Source: JBFELU01 sp041572755
Lineage (GTDB): Bacteria > Actinomycetota > Acidimicrobiia > Spongiisociales > UBA11373
Direction of reading: 5' to 3'
Length of the DNA: 64,000 nucleotides
Assembly (NCBI GenBank): GCA_041572755.1
Contig: JBFFRY010000004.1
Span: forward strand, 1 to 64,000
This document shows, piece after piece, positions 21,797 through 30,275 of the stretch. Each line of letters starts with the position of its first letter. Within the stretch, counting starts at the first letter, position 1. The position numbers were made by a program, and so were the translations under genes. The notes under the pieces are model-generated. The model saw nothing but the letters and a program-made list of their open reading frames with translations, was not told the origin of the DNA and did no database searches.

Positions 21797-22687
21797 ATGT
21801 TCGGATCGATCACCTACGAGCCGATCCCGATATTCGACGCCGGACCGCTGCGGCTGTCGCTGCACGGCCTGTTCGCCGGGCTCGGCTTCGCCGCCGGCGC
21901 CTACCTGATGATTCGGGAGGCCCGCCAGAGGGGGTTCGATCAGGTCAAGATCTCCTCGGTGCTCACCTGGGCACTCGTCGGGGCCATCCTCGGTGCCCGG
22001 TTGTTCACCGTGCCCGCCCATCTGGGGGATCCCGGATACGGGATCGACGACGTCTTCAATCCGGCCGGCTTCTACTCGATCATGGGCGGGTTCGCCGGAG
22101 GCATCCTGGGCGGAGTCATCCGCATGCGGATCCTCGGTATGGCTCCGCTCGTGCACCTCGACCTCGCCTCGTATGGTCTCGCCCTGGGGACGGTCGTCGG
22201 GCGAATCGGCGATCTCCTGATCGTCGAGCACCTCGGTGGGGAGACTGGATTCTTCCTCGGCTACCTGGTCAAGCCCGGGTACGACCTGGCGCCTCAGCAC
22301 GACCGGCTCGAGGCCCTGTGCACCTCGATCGGGGAGTGCGGCCCCTATCACCATGCCGCCCTCTACGACCTGGTGGGAGCGGCGGTTCTGTTGGGGGTGC
22401 TCTACCTGGTCGGCCGATTCGTGCGGCTCCACTACGCCCAGCTGTTCGCGTTGTGGGCGGGTTGGTACGGCATCCAGAGATTCCTCGTCGACTTCACGAG
22501 GAACACGGGGTTCGAAGAGGCCGATGCCACGCTCGGTCCTCTGACCTGGAATCAGTGGAGTGGCTTGGCGGTGGGGGTCATCGCAGTCGGGGTGTTCTGG
22601 TGGTTGCGCCGCCGGGTCCCGGTCGTGTCCCCCGAGGGCGACGCGGCGCGGGGTGCCGTGCTCGTTGCCGACGAGGGCGCCGCTTGA
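21797..22687 (+). CDS. lgt: Prolipoprotein diacylglyceryl transferase
   Basis: A 296-residue inner-membrane enzyme attaching diacylglycerol to the lipobox cysteine of prolipoproteins. The helices follow the Lgt plan: LSLHGLFAGLGFAAGAYLM, ALVGAILGARLFTV, GFYSIMGGFAGGILGG and LALGTVVGRIGDLLIVEHLGG (the signature with the catalytic Arg; Asp-Leu replace the usual Asn-Phe). Near the C-terminus are HHAALYDLVGAAVLL, GWYGIQRFLVDFTR and WNQWSGLAV. Several lipoproteins in this window (16988, 31749, 45357) are likely substrates. The next gene starts at an overlapping TTGA. Confidence 0.9.
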   Translation: MFGSITYEPIPIFDAGPLRLSLHGLFAGLGFAAGAYLMIREARQRGFDQVKISSVLTWALVGAILGARLFTVPAHLGDPGYGIDDVFNPAGFYSIMGGFAGGILGGVIRMRILGMAPLVHLDLASYGLALGTVVGRIGDLLIVEHLGGETGFFLGYLVKPGYDLAPQHDRLEALCTSIGECGPYHHAALYDLVGAAVLLGVLYLVGRFVRLHYAQLFALWAGWYGIQRFLVDFTRNTGFEEADATLGPLTWNQWSGLAVGVIAVGVFWWLRRRVPVVSPEGDAARGAVLVADEGAA

Positions 22688-23721
22688 GCGGCGACACCGC
22701 CCCGATCAGGCCGGAAGAGCAGTTCGACGAGGATCGGGTGGCCGACTATCTGCGGCGGGCTCTCCATCTGGGCGACGACCCGATCCGATTTGCCCAGTTC
22801 CCCGGCGGCAAGGCCAATCTCACCTACCTGTGCGAGGCGGGGGATCGCCAGCTGGTACTGCGGCGGCCGCCGCTCGGGCCGGTGGCCCCCGGTGCTCACG
22901 ACATGCGGCGGGAGCACAAGGTGCTTGCCGTGCTCCACCGCGCCTACCCACCGGCGCCTCGGGCGGTTCATCTCTGTGAGGACTCCGAGGTGATGGGCGA
23001 CGTCTTCTTCGTCATGGAGCGTCGCCACGGCGAGGTGATCCGTGAGACCTGGCCGCCCGGACTTCCCGACGACGACGACTATCGGGGGCGCCTCGCCGAG
23101 AACGTCGTCGACGCTCTCGCCGACTTGCACCGCGTCGATTACCGGGCTCTGGACCTCGACGATCTGGGTCGACCCGAGGGATTCGTGGCTCGGCAGGTGG
23201 CCGGATGGACGGATCGCTGGCATCGGGCCAAGGAGGGCGACGTGGCCGCGATGGACGAGCTCTCTCACGGTCTGGCGGAGGAGATGCCCGATCCGCAGGC
23301 GGCGGTGATCCTCCACAACGACTTCAAGATCGACAACCTCATGGTCGACGCCGACGCCGAAGTGGTGGCGGTCTTCGACTGGGACATGGCGACCCTGGGC
23401 GATCCGCTCGTCGATTTGGGCACCGCGCTCGCCTACTGGGCCGATCCAAGTGATGTGACCTATCCGGTGTTCGGTGCTCGGGGGTACACCCTCGCCGGAG
23501 TGATGGGCAAGGACCGGGTGGCGGAACGGTATGCCGAACGTTCCGGCTTCTCGGTCGACCGGGCCGGCTACTACGAGGCTCTCGGCCTGTTCCGCATCGC
23601 CGTGATCATTCAGCAGATCTACATCCGGTACCGCAGGGGTCAGACGAGCGACGAACGCTTTGCCGTGCTGGGTGCGATCGTGCCGCCGATCGCGGCGTCG
23701 GCGCTGGAGAAGATGAGCTGA
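22684..23721 (+). CDS. Aminoglycoside-phosphotransferase-fold kinase (ACAD10-like)
   Basis: A 345-residue phosphotransferase. P-loop-like region FPGGKANLTYLCEAGDRQLVLRRPP (about 42-66), catalytic loop VILHNDFKIDNLMVD (about 213) and Mg-binding VFDWDMATLGDPLVDLG (about 232) are intact. This form resembles the kinase domain of ACAD10/11, which phosphorylates 4-hydroxyacyl-CoAs before an acyl-CoA dehydrogenase acts; the two related dehydrogenases in the window (26150, 58449) are not adjacent. The start is TTG 22684, overlapping the lgt stop. No drug-resistance role is implied by the sequence. Confidence 0.78.
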   Translation: MSGDTAPIRPEEQFDEDRVADYLRRALHLGDDPIRFAQFPGGKANLTYLCEAGDRQLVLRRPPLGPVAPGAHDMRREHKVLAVLHRAYPPAPRAVHLCEDSEVMGDVFFVMERRHGEVIRETWPPGLPDDDDYRGRLAENVVDALADLHRVDYRALDLDDLGRPEGFVARQVAGWTDRWHRAKEGDVAAMDELSHGLAEEMPDPQAAVILHNDFKIDNLMVDADAEVVAVFDWDMATLGDPLVDLGTALAYWADPSDVTYPVFGARGYTLAGVMGKDRVAERYAERSGFSVDRAGYYEALGLFRIAVIIQQIYIRYRRGQTSDERFAVLGAIVPPIAASALEKMS

Positions 23722-23725
23722 GAAA

Positions 23726-24730
23726 TCAGGAGATGCCCTCGACCTCCGATTTGGCTTCCCGGGTCATCAACTCCTCCACGATGTCGGCCGGATTGCGCCC
23801 GTCGTAGAGGACCGCGCCGACCGCGCCGGCGATCGGCATGTCGATCCCATGGCGGCGACCCAGTTCGAGGACCGCCTCGGTCGTCTTGACTCCTTCCGCG
23901 ACCATGCGCATCTCCCCGGTGATGTCGGCCAGCGAGCGGCCCTCCCCCAATGCCACTCCCACGGTGCGGTTGCGGCTCTGAGGGCTGCTGCAGGTGGCAA
24001 TCAGGTCCCCCATCCCGGCGAGGCCCGCATAGGTGAGAGCCTGGCCGCCGAGGGCGAGACCGAGCCGGGTGAGTTCGGCCAGAGCCCTGGTGACCAGGGC
24101 CGCCATGGTGTTGTCGCCGTAGCCGAGGCCGGCGGCCATTCCGGCGGCGATGGCCATCACGTTCTTGAGGGCACCGGCCGACTCGGCACCGACGACGTCG
24201 GGATTGGTGTATACCCGGAAGGTCGGCCCGATCAGCAGCTCCTGGAGTCGGCGTGCCTCCCAGTCGTCCTCGACGGCGATCACCGTCGCGGCCGGCTGGC
24301 CCCGCATGATCTCGCGCGCCAGGTTGGGTCCGGTGAGAACACCCACCCGGTGGGGAGCCGCCTCGATCTCCTCGACCACGATCTCGGTCATGCGGCGCAA
24401 CGTTTCCTGTTCGATGCCCTTGGTGAGGCTGAGCACCGGGACCCCGGGGCGGACGTGGGGTGCCGCCGCCCGCAGGACGTCGCGAAAGCCGTGGGACGGC
24501 ACCCCCATGATGAGGACGTCGGCGCCGGCGAGGGCCTCCTCCAGGTCTGCCGTGGCATGGAGGTCGGGGGGAAGCGGGGTGTCGGGGAGGTAGACCGGAT
24601 TGGTGTGACTCGTGCTGATCTCATCGGCCAGCTCGGCACGCCTGGCCCAGAGGACCGTCTCGGTCCTGGCGGCCGCCAGGGCGGCGACCGAGGTACCCCA
24701 GGAACCGGCTCCGATGACCGCAACGCGCAT
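23726..24730 (-). CDS. gpsA: Glycerol-3-phosphate dehydrogenase [NAD(P)+]
   Basis: A 334-residue cytosolic enzyme reducing dihydroxyacetone phosphate to sn-glycerol 3-phosphate for phospholipid synthesis. The Rossmann start is VAVIGAGSWGTSVAALAA; GVPSHGFRDVL and SLTKGIEQETLRRMTEIV follow, then VLTGPNLAREI. The catalytic lysine is in GALKNVMAIAAGMAAGLGYGDN, and AGMGDLIATCSSPQSRNR is the family signature. AAGGAG lies five bases before ATG 24730. It ends 4 bp from the convergent kinase gene. The assignment is secure. Confidence 0.96.
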   Translation of the reverse strand: MRVAVIGAGSWGTSVAALAAARTETVLWARRAELADEISTSHTNPVYLPDTPLPPDLHATADLEEALAGADVLIMGVPSHGFRDVLRAAAPHVRPGVPVLSLTKGIEQETLRRMTEIVVEEIEAAPHRVGVLTGPNLAREIMRGQPAATVIAVEDDWEARRLQELLIGPTFRVYTNPDVVGAESAGALKNVMAIAAGMAAGLGYGDNTMAALVTRALAELTRLGLALGGQALTYAGLAGMGDLIATCSSPQSRNRTVGVALGEGRSLADITGEMRMVAEGVKTTEAVLELGRRHGIDMPIAGAVGAVLYDGRNPADIVEELMTREAKSEVEGIS

Positions 24731-24832
24731 GGGCACTCCTTGTTCTGCCCGCCACCGTACCGGGCGGCGGGGGTCCTTGCCTTTCCTCCCCGGGTCTATG
24801 AGTCTGAGTGTGCGGGCGGTGGAGGAAACGGG

Positions 24833-26140
24833 TTGACCCGAAGGATCTACGTGCTGGACACTTGCGTGCTCCTCGCCGATCCGCGTGCGCCGCTGCGCTT
24901 CGAGGAACACCACGTGGTGCTGCCTCTCGTCGTCATTGAGGAACTCGATCGGCAGAAGAGCCGCCTCGACGAGGTGGGAGCCAATGCCCGCCGCGCCATT
25001 CGGTTGCTCGAGGAGGCCGGGGCCTCACGGGTGGGCGGCCTGGCGGATCCCGTTTCCCTCCCGACCGGGGGGACGCTCCGGATCGAGATGAACGGGGTCG
25101 CCTCCGATCGCCTCCCCGACGTGCTCGACCCTCGCACCCCCGACCATCGGATGCTGACCACCTGCCTGACCCTCGCCGAGGGAGGCGGGGACCCGATTCT
25201 CGTGACCAAGGACGCCGCACTGCGCATCAAGGCGGCCCAGCTCGGGGTGACGGTGGAGGACTACAAGTCGGACATCGTGGCGGTCGACGAGTCCTACAGC
25301 GGGGTCGTCGAGCTGACCGTTCCCGACGCCGTGGTCGACTCGCTCTACGAGCACGGCAAGGCGACAGTCGATGGGCCCGAGCTGTTGACCAACCAGTTCG
25401 TGGTCCTCCGAGCAGGGGCCTCGCATTCCGCGCTCGCCCAGGTCGTCGAGAAGGGCAGACGGCCGACGATCGTCCGGGTCCCCGGCTCGCGGCGGGCATT
25501 CGGGGCCGAGAGCAAGAACCTGCGCCAGGCCTTTGCGCTCGAACTGCTGCTGAACCCGGCCATCCCGGCGGTATCCCTCATGGGTCCTCCCGGCACCGGC
25601 AAGACGTTCCTGGCGCTCGCCGCCGGCCTGGAGCAAGTCCTCGAAGCGGGCCGGTATCGCAAAGTGTCGGTGTACCGGCCGCTGGTGGCCGTGGGGCGCC
25701 AGGAGCTCGGCTACCTCCCCGGAGACCTGGACGAGAAGCTGGCTCCGTGGATGGCGGCAGTCCATGACAACCTGATGGCGCTGTTCAGCGATCCCCGGAC
25801 GGGGCGGGATGCGCTGGAGGAACTCGTCGAGCGGGACGAGATCGAGATGGCCTCCATCACGTACCTCCGGGGACGATCGATCACCGGCGAGTTCGTGATC
25901 ATCGATGAAGCTCAGAACCTGGAGCTTCCCACGCTGCGGGTGGTACTCACCCGGATCGGGGCGGATTCGAAGGTCGTCTTCTGCGGCGACTTCACCCAGA
26001 TCGACAACCCGTACGTGTCGCCGTTCGGGGGAGCGGCGGCGCTCATCGAGAAGCTGAAGGGTTCAGAGTTGTTCGGTCACGTCACGCTGGAACGCACCGT
26101 GCGAAGCCCGCTGGCGGAATTGGCCACCTCGCTTCTGTAG
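24833..26140 (+). CDS. phoH: PhoH family protein with N-terminal PIN domain
   Basis: A 435-residue PIN-PhoH protein. The PIN nuclease-like domain (1-150) has YVLDTCVLLADP, the acidic VIEELDRQK and DPILVTKDAALRIKA. The PhoH ATPase/helicase domain (200-435) has Walker A MGPPGTGKTFLAL, Walker B FVIIDEAQNLELPT and an arginine finger region LERTVRSPLAE. PIN-PhoH proteins of this type are RNA-directed ATP-dependent nucleases/helicases in actinobacteria. TTG 24833 is chosen because GGAGG lies 7 bases before it and the PIN strand begins at once; no ATG or GTG is as well placed. Its stop codon TAG is also the start of the next promoter. Confidence 0.9.
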   Translation: MTRRIYVLDTCVLLADPRAPLRFEEHHVVLPLVVIEELDRQKSRLDEVGANARRAIRLLEEAGASRVGGLADPVSLPTGGTLRIEMNGVASDRLPDVLDPRTPDHRMLTTCLTLAEGGGDPILVTKDAALRIKAAQLGVTVEDYKSDIVAVDESYSGVVELTVPDAVVDSLYEHGKATVDGPELLTNQFVVLRAGASHSALAQVVEKGRRPTIVRVPGSRRAFGAESKNLRQAFALELLLNPAIPAVSLMGPPGTGKTFLALAAGLEQVLEAGRYRKVSVYRPLVAVGRQELGYLPGDLDEKLAPWMAAVHDNLMALFSDPRTGRDALEELVERDEIEMASITYLRGRSITGEFVIIDEAQNLELPTLRVVLTRIGADSKVVFCGDFTQIDNPYVSPFGGAAALIEKLKGSELFGHVTLERTVRSPLAELATSLL

Positions 26141-26143
26141 CGT
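26138..26143 (+). promoter_or_regulatory. Leaderless -10 box overlapping the phoH stop codon
   Basis: TAGCGT, whose TAG is the phoH stop, ends 6 nt before ATG 26150. Confidence 0.55.
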
Positions 26144-26149
26144 GGTGGC

Positions 26150-27274
26150 ATGGACCTCCGCCTCCCCGGCTCGGAGGACCCCCGCCGTGCCGCCGTGCGG
26201 GAGTGGATCGACGCCCATCCCCACCCAACCGCTCGCCAGTTGGCCGAGGCGGGATTGGTGGCGCCTCACTGGCCCCGGCCGTGGGGTCTCGGTGCCGATC
26301 CCGTTCATCGGCTGATCATCGACGAGGAGCTGCGCCTGGCCGGCATCGGCCGCCCCGAGAACCCCATCGGTATCGGCTGGGCCGGTCCCACGATCCTGTC
26401 GGCCGGCACGGCCGAGCAGCGCGATCGGTATCTCGCCCCCCTGCTGGCGGGTGAGGAGATCTGGTGCCAGTTGTTCAGCGAGCCCGATGCCGGGTCTGAT
26501 CTGGCCTCCCTGCGAACCCGGGCCGTCGCCGACGGCGGCGGCTGGGTGGTGAACGGCCGCAAGTTGTGGACGTCGCTGGCCGAGGCTGCCCGCTTCGGCA
26601 TCCTGCTGGCGCGCACCGACCCCGAGGCTCCCCGGCACCGGGGCATCACCTACTTCATCTGCCCCATGGATCGACCCGGTGTGGAGGTCCTCCCGATCCG
26701 CGACATGACCGGCGGGTCTCCCTTCAGCGAGGTGGTTCTCGAGGACGCGTATCTGGGACCCGACAGCCTCGTCGGGGAGGTGAACGACGGCTGGCGACTC
26801 GCCAGGGTGACGCTCTTCAACGAGCGCCTCTCCCTGTCGGCCGGAGGAGCTCTGTGGGGGATGGGCCCCACCACGGACGATCTGGTCGATCTGGTCCGGG
26901 GATCCGACACGTCGCTGGGGGCGTCGGCGCGGGATCGGCTGTCGCGGCTCTTCGTGGAGTCGGAGACGATCCGGATGCTCGGTCTCCGCCTGGCCGGGCG
27001 GCTGATCGGCGGTGCCGAGCCCGGTCCGGAGGCTGCAGTCCGCAAGATCCTCGCCGACGAGCACGGCCAGCATCTCACCGAGCTCGCCAAGGATCTGGCC
27101 GGGCCCGGAGGAATGCTCGAGGATCGCGGGCCGCTCGGTTCGCCGGTCGCCGAGTGGCATTGGGGCTATCTCTTCGCCCGAGCCTTGACGATCGGAGGGG
27201 GCACCGGGGAGGTGCTGCGCACCCTGGTGGCGGAGCGGTGGCTGGGACTTCCCCGTGAGCCCCACGCTGGCTGA
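26150..27274 (+). CDS. Acyl-CoA dehydrogenase
   Basis: A 374-residue FAD-dependent dehydrogenase. The N-terminal helical domain is somewhat shortened (EWIDAHPHPTARQLAEAGLV). The middle domain has WCQLFSEPDAGSDLASLRTRA and WVVNGRKLWTSLAEAARFG. The C-terminal domain carries LAKDLAGPGGMLEDRGP and ends GGGTGEVLRTLVAERWLGLP. Like many actinobacterial fadE paralogues, it may act as one subunit of a heteromeric (alpha2beta2) dehydrogenase; the usual catalytic-base position could not be confirmed by eye. Substrate unknown. Confidence 0.88.
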   Translation: MDLRLPGSEDPRRAAVREWIDAHPHPTARQLAEAGLVAPHWPRPWGLGADPVHRLIIDEELRLAGIGRPENPIGIGWAGPTILSAGTAEQRDRYLAPLLAGEEIWCQLFSEPDAGSDLASLRTRAVADGGGWVVNGRKLWTSLAEAARFGILLARTDPEAPRHRGITYFICPMDRPGVEVLPIRDMTGGSPFSEVVLEDAYLGPDSLVGEVNDGWRLARVTLFNERLSLSAGGALWGMGPTTDDLVDLVRGSDTSLGASARDRLSRLFVESETIRMLGLRLAGRLIGGAEPGPEAAVRKILADEHGQHLTELAKDLAGPGGMLEDRGPLGSPVAEWHWGYLFARALTIGGGTGEVLRTLVAERWLGLPREPHAG

Positions 27275-27282
27275 CGCCGGGC

Positions 27283-27288
27283 TACCGT
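27283..27288 (+). promoter_or_regulatory. Leaderless -10 box for the MFS gene at 27296
   Basis: TACCGT ends 7 nt before GTG 27296. Confidence 0.55.
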
Positions 27289-27295
27289 CTCCTTC

Positions 27296-28570
27296 GTGAC
27301 CGTCCCGCCCCCATCAGAAGAGCGTCCCACACCCGAGAAGGGGATGGCGCGCCGGGCGGCCCGGGCCGCCATGCGACGCGTCGACGCCATGTTCTCGGCG
27401 CGGGGCCCGGCCTTCAAGCAGTTGGCTACTTCGTGGGCGGCCAACATTGCCGGTGACACGCTGGTGGCGGTGGCGTTGGCAGGCACCCTCTTCTTCGACG
27501 TGCCGACGACCGAGGCGCGGGACCGGGTCGCTTTGTATCTGGCGCTGACTCTCGCTCCGTTTGCCGTGATCGCCCCGGTTCTCGGTGGCGTCTTCGCCCG
27601 CTTCCCCATGTACCGGGCGGCGATGACCCTCTCGGCGCTGCTGCGGATGGTTCTCGCCGTGGTGATGATGTTTGGGCTGGAGACCAACTGGCTCTTCCCG
27701 ATCGCCTTCGGGATGCTCGTCCTGTCTCGGCTGTACGGCATCAGCAAGAGCAGCATGCTCCCGGTCGCCGTGCCGGAAGCCCAGGCGCTCGTGTCGGCGA
27801 ACGCCCTGCTTGCCCGGATCGGCATCTATGCCGGTGCGATCGCTTTGCCGCTGGGCGCCGCCGTCGCCCAGCTGGCACCGTGGCTGGCACTGGTCATCGC
27901 CACTGCGGTGTTCGGAATCTCCTCCTTCTTGAGCCTCGGCTTGCCCGACCCCCGCGCCGCCGCCGCGGCGGCGGGTGTCGAAGTGGTCGCCCCATCGCCG
28001 ATCGAACCCCACCGATCCATTCGTCTCTCCCGGCTGGCCACGGCGGGGGTGAGGCTCATCAACGGGTACCTGCTCTTGCTTCTGGCTTTCGCGTTCCGGG
28101 AGGCCGATCGCGGGGCACTCGACTTCGGGGCCGTCATCGCCGCCGCCGGCATCGGTTTCGGGCTCGCTTCGTTCCTCTCCCCGTGGTTGGAGCGGCGGCT
28201 CCGCGAGGAACCGATGGTGGTGGCGGCGCTGGCCGTCGAGGCGGGGTCGGCATTCATGGCGGCCCAGGTCTTCGGTCTCGGCGCTGCGGCGGCGCTGGCG
28301 GCCGCTACCGGTCTGGCCTGGGGCACGGCCAAGTTCGGCTTCGACGGTCTCCTGCAGCGAACGGTGGCCCCGGCCAGACGAGGCCAGGCGTTCACCCGGG
28401 CGGAGACTCTCTTTCAGCTGGCCTGGGTGGTCGGGGCCATCATCCCGGTGACGCTCAGCATCGATCCCGAGTTCGGATTGGCGGCGGCCGGGGTGGCCGC
28501 GCTGGCGGCTCAGACGGTGTTCGTGGCCGGGCTCCTGGTGGAATCGGGTACCAGGCCGCCTGATCGCTAG
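27296..28570 (+). CDS. MFS-type permease
   Basis: A 424-residue membrane protein with a cytosolic, basic N-terminus (ARRAARAAMRRVDAM) and about 11-12 hydrophobic helices, such as LALTLAPFAVIAPVLGGVFARF and LVLSRLYGISKSSMLPVAVPEA, and a paired second half. The layout resembles drug/solute MFS exporters of actinobacteria with the gate-like RLYGISKSS loop, but I cannot name a substrate. The stop overlaps the convergent small gene by 4 bp. Confidence 0.72.
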   Translation: MTVPPPSEERPTPEKGMARRAARAAMRRVDAMFSARGPAFKQLATSWAANIAGDTLVAVALAGTLFFDVPTTEARDRVALYLALTLAPFAVIAPVLGGVFARFPMYRAAMTLSALLRMVLAVVMMFGLETNWLFPIAFGMLVLSRLYGISKSSMLPVAVPEAQALVSANALLARIGIYAGAIALPLGAAVAQLAPWLALVIATAVFGISSFLSLGLPDPRAAAAAAGVEVVAPSPIEPHRSIRLSRLATAGVRLINGYLLLLLAFAFREADRGALDFGAVIAAAGIGFGLASFLSPWLERRLREEPMVVAALAVEAGSAFMAAQVFGLGAAAALAAATGLAWGTAKFGFDGLLQRTVAPARRGQAFTRAETLFQLAWVVGAIIPVTLSIDPEFGLAAAGVAALAAQTVFVAGLLVESGTRPPDR

Positions 28571-28776
28571 GCGGCCTCGGAGCGGGTGGCGGCGATCGGT
28601 TGGTCGATGGTGAGCCGCATTCCCCGGAGCATCCCGGCGAGAGCCGCCACGGCGGCGGCTCGGGGAGCAAAGAGGACGGCGGCCGCCCCCAGAGCGGCAC
28701 CGTGGCTCAGTTTGACGCTCACCAGGGGCCGGCCGGATGCGGTGCGAACGGTGAGGGTGCGGTCGTCGTGATTCAC
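28567..28776 (-). CDS. Small DUF4342-like protein
   Basis: 69 residues. A short beta segment (HDDRTLTVRTASGRPLVSVKL) is followed by an Ala-rich hydrophobic helix (AALGAAAVLFAPRAAAVAAL). The order strand-strand-APxxAAxxALA matches the C-terminal half of DUF4342 proteins, without the UBA-like N-terminal half. GTG 28776 is used because a TANNNT box ends 8 nt before it; GTG at 28788 is in frame but inside that box. Function unknown. Confidence 0.5.
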   Translation of the reverse strand: MNHDDRTLTVRTASGRPLVSVKLSHGAALGAAAVLFAPRAAAVAALAGMLRGMRLTIDQPIAATRSEAA

Positions 28777-28784
28777 GAAGGGGA

Positions 28785-28790
28785 ACACTA
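28785..28790 (-). promoter_or_regulatory. Leaderless -10 box for the DUF4342-like gene
   Basis: TAGTGT on the minus strand ends 8 nt before GTG 28776. Confidence 0.45.
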
Positions 28791-28810
28791 CCCGAGGGGC
28801 AGACGGCCCG

Positions 28811-28816
28811 TAGGCT
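28811..28816 (+). promoter_or_regulatory. Leaderless -10 box for the alcohol dehydrogenase
   Basis: TAGGCT ends 7 nt before ATG 28824. Confidence 0.6.
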
Positions 28817-28823
28817 GAGCGCC

Positions 28824-29852
28824 ATGCGGGTTCTACAGATCACCGAGGCGGGTCGCCCCCTCTCAGAGGGGACGCTCGAGGATCCGAGACCGGGTACGGG
28901 AGAGATAGTGGTCCGGGTGCGCGCCGCCGGCATCTGCCGATCCGACGTCCACTATCGGGGCGGCACGCGACCGGTGCCGTTCCTCCCACTCGTTCCCGGC
29001 CACGAGGTCGCCGGCATCGTCGACTCGGTGGGGCCCGGCGTTGATGCCCCGGCCGTCGGCGACCGCGTGTGCCTCCACTATCTGACGTCCTGCGGGGCTT
29101 GTGACCACTGCCTTCGGGGTGCGGAGCAGTTCTGCGTGATGGGGGAGATGATCGGATTGAACCGGGCGGGGGGCTATGCCGAGCAGATCCTGATCCCGGC
29201 CAGGAACGCGTTTGCCATTCCCGATGAGGTCACGGTGGATGCAGCCGCCGTCATGATGTGCTCCACCGCAACCGCGTTCCATGCGCTGCGGAGGGCCCGG
29301 CTCGATGCCGGCGGGACCGTGGCCGTGTTCGGAGCGGGGGGGCTCGGCATGTCGGCGGTGCAGTTGGCGGCAGCCATGGGAGCCTTGGAGGTGTTCGCCG
29401 TCGACATCAACCCCGTCAAGCTGCAGACGGCCACCGGGTACGGGGCGATTCCGGTCGATGCGACATCCGGCGATCCGGTTGAGACGATCCGGGACCTCTC
29501 GACGGGCCGGGGGGTGGACGTGGCGCTCGAGTTGGTCGGATCCCCCCACACCATGCAGCAGGCGGTGGCCGCTCTGGCGCCCCACGGACGAGCGGTGGCG
29601 GTCGGCATCACCCACGAGGCTTTCGGGCTCGACCCGTTCAACGACTTGGTGTTGCGGGAGGCAGAGGTTCTCGGGTCGGCCGATCATCTGGCGTCCGAGA
29701 TTCCGATCCTCCTCGAGATGGCGCGACGGGGCACGCTCGACTACTCCCGGGTGGTCACCAGCGAAGTACCGCTCGAGGTCGGGGCCGTCAATGAGGCCCT
29801 TGATCGTTTGGAGGGCTTCGGGGACGAGGTGCGAACGGTGATCGTGCCCTGA
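28824..29852 (+). CDS. Zinc-dependent alcohol dehydrogenase
   Basis: A 342-residue medium-chain dehydrogenase. Catalytic zinc ligands lie in AAGICRSDVHYRGG (Cys) and VPGHEVAGIV (His-Glu). The structural-zinc lobe is complete (TSCGACDHCLRGAEQFC), and the coenzyme fold begins VAVFGAGGLGMSAVQLAAAMG with an Asp at the end of the second strand (VFAVDINPVKL), which favours NAD+. Primary or secondary alcohols or sugar alcohols are possible substrates. It stands alone between divergent and downstream units. Confidence 0.88.
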   Translation: MRVLQITEAGRPLSEGTLEDPRPGTGEIVVRVRAAGICRSDVHYRGGTRPVPFLPLVPGHEVAGIVDSVGPGVDAPAVGDRVCLHYLTSCGACDHCLRGAEQFCVMGEMIGLNRAGGYAEQILIPARNAFAIPDEVTVDAAAVMMCSTATAFHALRRARLDAGGTVAVFGAGGLGMSAVQLAAAMGALEVFAVDINPVKLQTATGYGAIPVDATSGDPVETIRDLSTGRGVDVALELVGSPHTMQQAVAALAPHGRAVAVGITHEAFGLDPFNDLVLREAEVLGSADHLASEIPILLEMARRGTLDYSRVVTSEVPLEVGAVNEALDRLEGFGDEVRTVIVP

Positions 29853-29872
29853 GTCAAGCTCGAGGCGAGGGC

Positions 29873-29878
29873 TACGGT
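29873..29878 (+). promoter_or_regulatory. Leaderless -10 box for the JAMM protease gene
   Basis: TACGGT ends 7 nt before ATG 29886. Confidence 0.55.
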
Positions 29879-29885
29879 ATGGACG

Positions 29886-30275
29886 ATGAGACTCCCCGGA
29901 GCGGTCCACGAAGCCATGACGGCACATGCGCGCTTCGAGGCACCCAACGAGGCGTGTGGGCTGCTGGCGGCAGACGCCGACGACACGGTGCGAATGGTGT
30001 ACTGCCTCACCAACACCGCGGCATCACCCGTCGCCTATGCGCTCGACCCGACCGAGCACTATCGGGCCCTGCGGCACGCCGAGAGCCTTGGTTGGCACCT
30101 GGCCGGGGTCTTCCATTCCCATCCGAACGGCCCGGCGGTTCCATCGGACACCGACGTCGCCAAGGCGCTGGAACCGGAGTGGGTCTACGTGATCGTGGCG
30201 CCCGGTGGCGAGATCAGGGGGTACCGGATCAGAGACGGTGAGGTCGCCGAGGAGCCCTTGGAGGCGGCGGCCTGA
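29886..30275 (+). CDS. JAMM/Mov34 metalloprotease (Mec-like)
   Basis: A 129-residue M67-type zinc peptidase. All metal and catalytic residues are visible: E22 in NEACGLLAAD, and FHSHPNGPAVPSDTD with H77, H79, S87 and D90. In actinobacteria the Mec enzyme removes cysteine from the C-terminal Gly-Gly of the sulfur carrier CysO, and mec is next to cysO. Here the neighbour is a MoaD-like domain fused to rhodanese and E1 domains, with which this gene overlaps (TGATG). It probably cuts after that Gly-Gly, releasing cysteine or processing the fusion. Confidence 0.85.
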   Translation: MRLPGAVHEAMTAHARFEAPNEACGLLAADADDTVRMVYCLTNTAASPVAYALDPTEHYRALRHAESLGWHLAGVFHSHPNGPAVPSDTDVAKALEPEWVYVIVAPGGEIRGYRIRDGEVAEEPLEAAA

